Assembly (NCBI GenBank): GCA_964455635.1
Contig: CAYVWX010000001.1
Coordinates: forward strand, 1 to 61,861
Origin: B16-G9 sp964455635
Lineage (GTDB): Bacteria; Bacteroidota; Bacteroidia; Bacteroidales; F082
DNA: 61,861 bases
Direction of reading: 5' to 3'
A program made the translations under genes and the position numbers. Of the stretch, positions 61,383-61,861 are shown piece after piece. Below the pieces are notes generated by a model. It did not search any database. It was not told where the DNA came from and saw only the letters and a program-made list of their open reading frames with translations. Within the stretch, counting starts at the first letter, position 1. Every line of letters starts with the position of its first letter.

Positions 61383-61861
61383 TTATTCAACCGTTACCGA
61401 TTTGGCAAGATTCCGGGGTTGGTCAACGTTGCAGCCTCGCATCACGGCAATATAGTAAGCAAGCTTTTGCAGAGGTATTGAGGCCAGCAAGGGCACCAGC
61501 ATATCTTCGGTTTCCGGTATTTCAATTACATAATCGGCCATTTCACGCACCACTTTATCACCTTTGGTAACAATGGCAATAACATTTCCGTTACGGGCTT
61601 TTACCTCCTGAATGTTACTAACCACTTTATCATAAATAACGTTGTTGGTGGCAATAAATACCACCGGCATATTTTTATCAATTAAGGCAATGGGGCCGTG
61701 TTTCATTTCGGCGGCAGGGTATCCTTCGGCATGGATGTATGAAATTTCTTTCAGTTTTAAAGCGCCTTCAAGGGCAACCGGAAAGTTATAGCCGCGCCCC
61801 AGATACAAAAAGTTAGAAGCATCTTTGTACTCCCGGGCAATAAGCTTTGTAACACCACTGT
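61383..61861 (-). CDS. glmS: glutamine--fructose-6-phosphate aminotransferase, C-terminal part
   Basis: The frame covers 159 residues and runs past the window edge on its 5' side; only the sugar-isomerase (SIS) part of the protein is visible. Upstream of LYLGRG the frame continues through LIAREYKDASNF, so LYLGRG is internal. Family motifs are YLGRGYNFPVALEGALKLKEISYIHAEGYPAAEMKHGPIALID and the C-terminal VMRGCNVDQPRNLAKSVTVE. GlmS makes glucosamine-6-phosphate, the first step to UDP-GlcNAc for peptidoglycan and lipopolysaccharide. The N-terminal glutaminase domain with the catalytic cysteine is outside the window. It is followed by the methyltransferase gene. Confidence 0.95.
   Translation of the reverse strand, partial: SGVTKLIAREYKDASNFLYLGRGYNFPVALEGALKLKEISYIHAEGYPAAEMKHGPIALIDKNMPVVFIATNNVIYDKVVSNIQEVKARNGNVIAIVTKGDKVVREMADYVIEIPETEDMLVPLLASIPLQKLAYYIAVMRGCNVDQPRNLAKSVTVE

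Noticed and set aside
61358..61390. TTG start for the methyltransferase overlapping glmS
   Set aside because: It would add residues encoded by the glmS end; a normal ATG is at 61357.

Overview
The window comes from a chromosome of a Bacteroidota bacterium, probably class Bacteroidia. Four lines of evidence agree. SprA, the outer-membrane pore of the type IX secretion system (T9SS), is encoded, together with three secreted proteins carrying T9SS sorting tails. The division and cell-wall cluster has the gene order usual for this phylum. MraY and FtsZ have the lengths and tails seen in the phylum, and many genes are preceded by the -7 box TAnnTTTG rather than a sigma70 -10 box. MurE carries the DNPR motif of meso-diaminopimelate ligases. 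I see no rRNA, tRNA, CRISPR array, prophage or insertion sequence. This is mainly housekeeping sequence.

Layout. 0-8.5 kb (minus strand): ruvA-sprA-gcvH, ending in the first codons of a possible VanZ-like gene. 8.7-17.5 kb (plus): an acyl-CoA ligase, a secreted protein, recF with a DciA-like gene, a sodium symporter with a 34-residue partner, a cation-efflux protein, and a DUF4956 + VTC polyphosphate-polymerase pair. 17.5-34.6 kb (minus): an outer-membrane barrel gene, yqeY, then the whole division/cell-wall cluster mraZ-rsmH-ftsL-ftsI-murE-mraY-murD-ftsW-murG-murC-ftsQ-ftsA-ftsZ, without murF or ddl. 35-37.5 kb (plus): priA. 37.5-40.3 kb (minus): rplM-rpsI-rpsB-tsf. 40.4-44 kb (minus): a very large T9SS type B surface protein. 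44-52.7 kb (plus): an M20 dipeptidase, a three-gene ABC-export/LolA-like operon, and two T9SS type A proteins (a YCF48-like propeller and an arylsulfotransferase-like protein). 52.7-58.4 kb (minus): small envelope proteins, a TlpA-like thioredoxin, a GNAT-like protein and a polysaccharide deacetylase. 58.5-60.4 kb (plus): dnaX. 60.5-61.9 kb (minus): a methyltransferase and the 3' end of glmS.

How the genes work together. MraC-ligase enzymes, MraY and MurG build lipid II; FtsW/FtsI/FtsQ/FtsL and FtsA/FtsZ use it at the septum; MraZ probably controls the cluster through four 10-bp repeats just upstream. SprA exports the three sorting-tail proteins. RecF, RuvA, PriA, DnaX and the DciA-like protein serve replication and repair.

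Most worth a second look: (1) an in-phase A AAA AAG heptamer in dnaX followed almost at once by a -1-frame stop, matching the E. coli tau/gamma arrangement; (2) two arrays of the same 21-23-bp repeat, one inserted inside the otherwise compact cell-wall cluster; (3) a clear MraZ operator; (4) a C-free 263-base minisatellite; (5) an intergenic stretch of clustered hairpins and repeats before the arylsulfotransferase-like gene; (6) genes whose -7 box nearly touches the start codon, suggesting leaderless mRNAs. Several gene starts were moved from the longest open frame, and the reasons are given in the entries.
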